DNA from: Orobanche coerulescens
Lineage: Eukaryota > Streptophyta > Magnoliopsida > Lamiales > Orobanchaceae
Reading direction: 5' to 3'
Assembly (NCBI GenBank): GCA_033398695.1
Contig: CM065802.1
Location: 167,085,965 to 167,149,964 of the forward strand
DNA length: 64,000 nucleotides
Each line of letters starts with the position of its first letter. Position 1 is the first letter of the stretch. Under the pieces are notes generated by a model. That model searched no databases, was not told the origin of the DNA, and saw only the letters and a program-made list of their open reading frames with translations. Below are positions 61,900 to 64,000 of the stretch, one piece after another. The position numbers were made by a program, and so were the translations under genes.

Positions 61900-64000
61900 T
61901 GTAATATCCGCAATTTCGGATTTCCGGTAATTTTCTTTTTTTCGGCGGAGGTCCGTTTCGACGAACCGTTTGGGACCGTCTCGTCATTCTGAGAATGATT
62001 AATTCTGCACTTTTTGTCATCCGAGTTCGTTTCGGTGTCGTTTTGTTGAGTTCCGTGCTTTTTGGCGACTTTTCCGCACTTGAGTTCGATTCTTGCGAAT
62101 CTCATTCGAAATTACTTTTTCGAGTTTCCCGTAAGTCCGTTTAACTTTGTTAGACGTGTTGTGAACTTCGGTTTGGTTATTCGATCACGTATCGTGATTT
62201 TCGGACGTTTTGGGCCATTTTCGTAATTTCCCAAAGTTTGGGGTAATTACCTTCCGTTGTCGAATTTCGAGCCTTCGGGTGGTCGGAACCGTGTGTTCTA
62301 TTAGCTCTTAGATTCGTCTTTGCGAGTACTTCGTAACCGTATCTTCGGTTCGTATTCAGGTTCGGGTTTCGGGGTCGTTCGGATCGTCGTTGTGATTCTT
62401 CATTTTGTGCCCGGAGGCTGCTGGCCTGACCTGGGCGAAACGGCCCTGAAAACGGCGTTGCCGAGCACCGTGTCCTGCGCCGAGTTGGCCAGGACCGGCA
62501 GCCTGCCCAGAGACGGCCGTGACACCCGGCGCTGGTGTGGGCCGTTTGCTGCGCCGTGTCCGGCAGCAGTATAAATATTGCAGAGCAGTAGGGTTTCACA
62601 CATTTTTTCTCACTCGTTTTCTTCCATTCCGCGGCTAGAGCTTGATCAATCATGGAGGCATGTTGTTATACAATAAATCCATGAAGTTTTGAGGTTCATA
62701 TCATCAATAATCCGTCCTATAACATCCTTTGATCGAGCGAATCAGGTCAGATTTTCTAGAAATCTAATTTTGGGGATTTTGGGTATTTTGTTCGATTTTG
62801 TCCGTTTAATCCGATTTAACTTAGAATTGTGATGGATTGATAATTATTTAGATGTATTGTATCATTTCTCTTGTTATTCCATGGTTGGATCGTATCGATT
62901 CGTTGTTTTGGTCGAGTTCTTGATCGACGCCTTGAAGGTGTCCGGTAAAATGTCATAGAGGGGTTTTCGGGCGTTCTACGATTATTCTTCCTCGTATGAT
63001 CGATGATTTATTGATTATATGTTGTTAGGGTCGAATTCTTGTGAAGAACTCGAGTCGGAACCCTTCCGTTCGTTGTCTTCTTCGGGGTCCGAGCTTCCCG
63101 GTCGAACCGTGTTCTTCAGAGCGTTTGGTAGAAGTTATTAAGGCAAGTATCTTATTATACGACTTGTATCTTGCGACTAGTAATTACGTATGATATGTAT
63201 GATGATTTTGCTTGCCTTCATAATTATGTTCCGTTTGAGTTGGTTGTGTTTTCCGTAATTTGAAGGCTTTGCGATAATAGTGTTATATTAGTATACGTGT
63301 TAGGCGTTGTGCCATTTGTGCAGGATTGCGACGTACATATGGGATGGTTGTACACTCGGTTGTGCAATGTATTGTGTACCGAATGTGTGTTATGTTGGTT
63401 ATGTGTCGTTGATTGACGATAGTTGTTGCGCGTGTTGAGATTGTGTTATGTGCGTGGGATGTACGATTTTGTGGTGATCAATGCGATTGATTAATTGTGC
63501 TCATTGTTGTATGTAATGTGAATGTGAATATGAGTATGTGTGTGATCGCTAAGTTCACTCGTGTTGGTTTGACGGGACCTACGAGGATTTGTGGCAGTGG
63601 ACTACGGGGTCAGAACTTAGTGAGGTACTGAGGTCCAATCGTGCTGGTCTGACGAGGCCTACGATAACGCATGGCAGTGGACCATGAGTTTCGGACACAG
63701 TACGTCCAACCGGGTGAGCTCGACGGGGCTTACGGTGACACGTGGCAGTGGACTACGGTGTCAGGACGGTGTGTGTGATTGTTATGATTGATATAGTCCG
63801 TGCGGGTTGTTAAGCCTACGGAGACACGTGACAGTGGATCACGGTGTCGGAATTGGTTATGTCTGGTTAATAGTCCGTGCGGGTTGTTGAACCTACGGAG
63901 ACACGTGACAGTGGATCACGGTGTCGGAATTGATTATGTTTATTTAATTGTGCGTGGTGTAGTCCGTGCGGGTTGTTGAACCTACGGAGACACGTGACAG
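61900..64000 (+). repeat. Element F 3' LTR, runs off the window
   Basis: Matches the 5' LTR from its first base; TATAAATA at 62570-62577; the ~75-100 bp repeat array starts near 63548. By comparison with the 5' copy, the LTR should end within about 200 bp beyond the window. Confidence 0.87.

Larger units (their letters stand above)
47873..64000 (+). mobile_element. Ty3-derived non-autonomous element F, split by D
   Basis: The 5' LTR starts at 47873 in E's gag and is split by element D (48698-57567, with its duplication to 57572). It resumes at 57573 and ends near 59020. The interior is 59021-61899. A second LTR starts at 61900 and matches the first along its whole visible length to the window edge. 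The interior has no RT, RNase H or integrase, only leader, LTR-like and zinc-knuckle fragments, so F depends on other elements or is a decayed mosaic. Confidence 0.82.

Noticed and set aside
1..64000. tRNA, rRNA or host housekeeping genes
   Set aside because: Scanned for tRNA-like boxes, ribosomal RNA blocks and spliced host genes; only the SINE-like head at 28366-28418 and the possible exon at 24862 turned up.

Overview
This window reads as a transposon-dense stretch of a plant nuclear genome, almost certainly a eudicot; I cannot name the species. There is no intact host gene. About 90% of it is LTR retrotransposon sequence: Ty3/gypsy chromoviruses with about 2 kb LTRs (Tekay/Del-like by their integrase tail) and several Ty1/copia families. 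A MULE transposase relic, a hAT-type element, MITE and SINE candidates and one possible captured gene fragment make up the rest.

Layout, left side (1-24111): the right end of an LTR (1-576), then a decayed Ty1/copia element H (577-24111). H is broken by a SIRE-type solo LTR (2184-3222, target duplication aggtc) and by Ty3 element B (3684-21636, duplication gtctc). B's 5' LTR is itself split by Ty3 element A (3920-13177, duplication agcgc). H resumes exactly where B ends and closes with a tandem-repeat tail and a short LTR (23942-24111).

Middle (24112-36259): an AT-rich block carrying small DNA-transposon and SINE-like relics, including a hAT-type element (25936-26661, 8-bp duplication) inside one copy of a tandem duplication. 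Next come copia element I (29162 to about 32578), a head-to-head SIRE-type fragment on the minus strand (about 32579-34395), and a MuDR/MULE transposase pseudogene on the minus strand (34396-36259).

Right side (36260-64000): a six-level nest. Copia G holds Ty3 element C (37132 onward). C's 3' LTR holds fragment X (44706), X holds Ty3 element E (45077), E's gag holds Ty3-derived element F (47873), and F's 5' LTR holds Ty3 element D (48698-57567, minus strand, duplication ataac). Only D closes inside the window.

The most striking signal is shared LTR design. The U3 regions of A, B, D and E carry dense arrays of a 12-bp near-palindrome (TAGCGCACGCTA and variants). In A, B and D the array ends just upstream of a TATA box. 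An unrelated SIRE-type solo LTR carries an analogous array of TTACGTACGTTA, also next to its TATA box, and C and F carry other palindromic or inverted motifs at the equivalent place. The Ty3 elements also share a 19-bp hairpin overlapping or just after the pol stop, a two-stem motif in the distal LTR, and short LTR tandem repeats around a CCGACGGGGTC core. Many reading-frame breaks and LTR-pair differences sit at CTG/CAG or CCG/CGG, which may partly be assembly error at methylated CHG sites.
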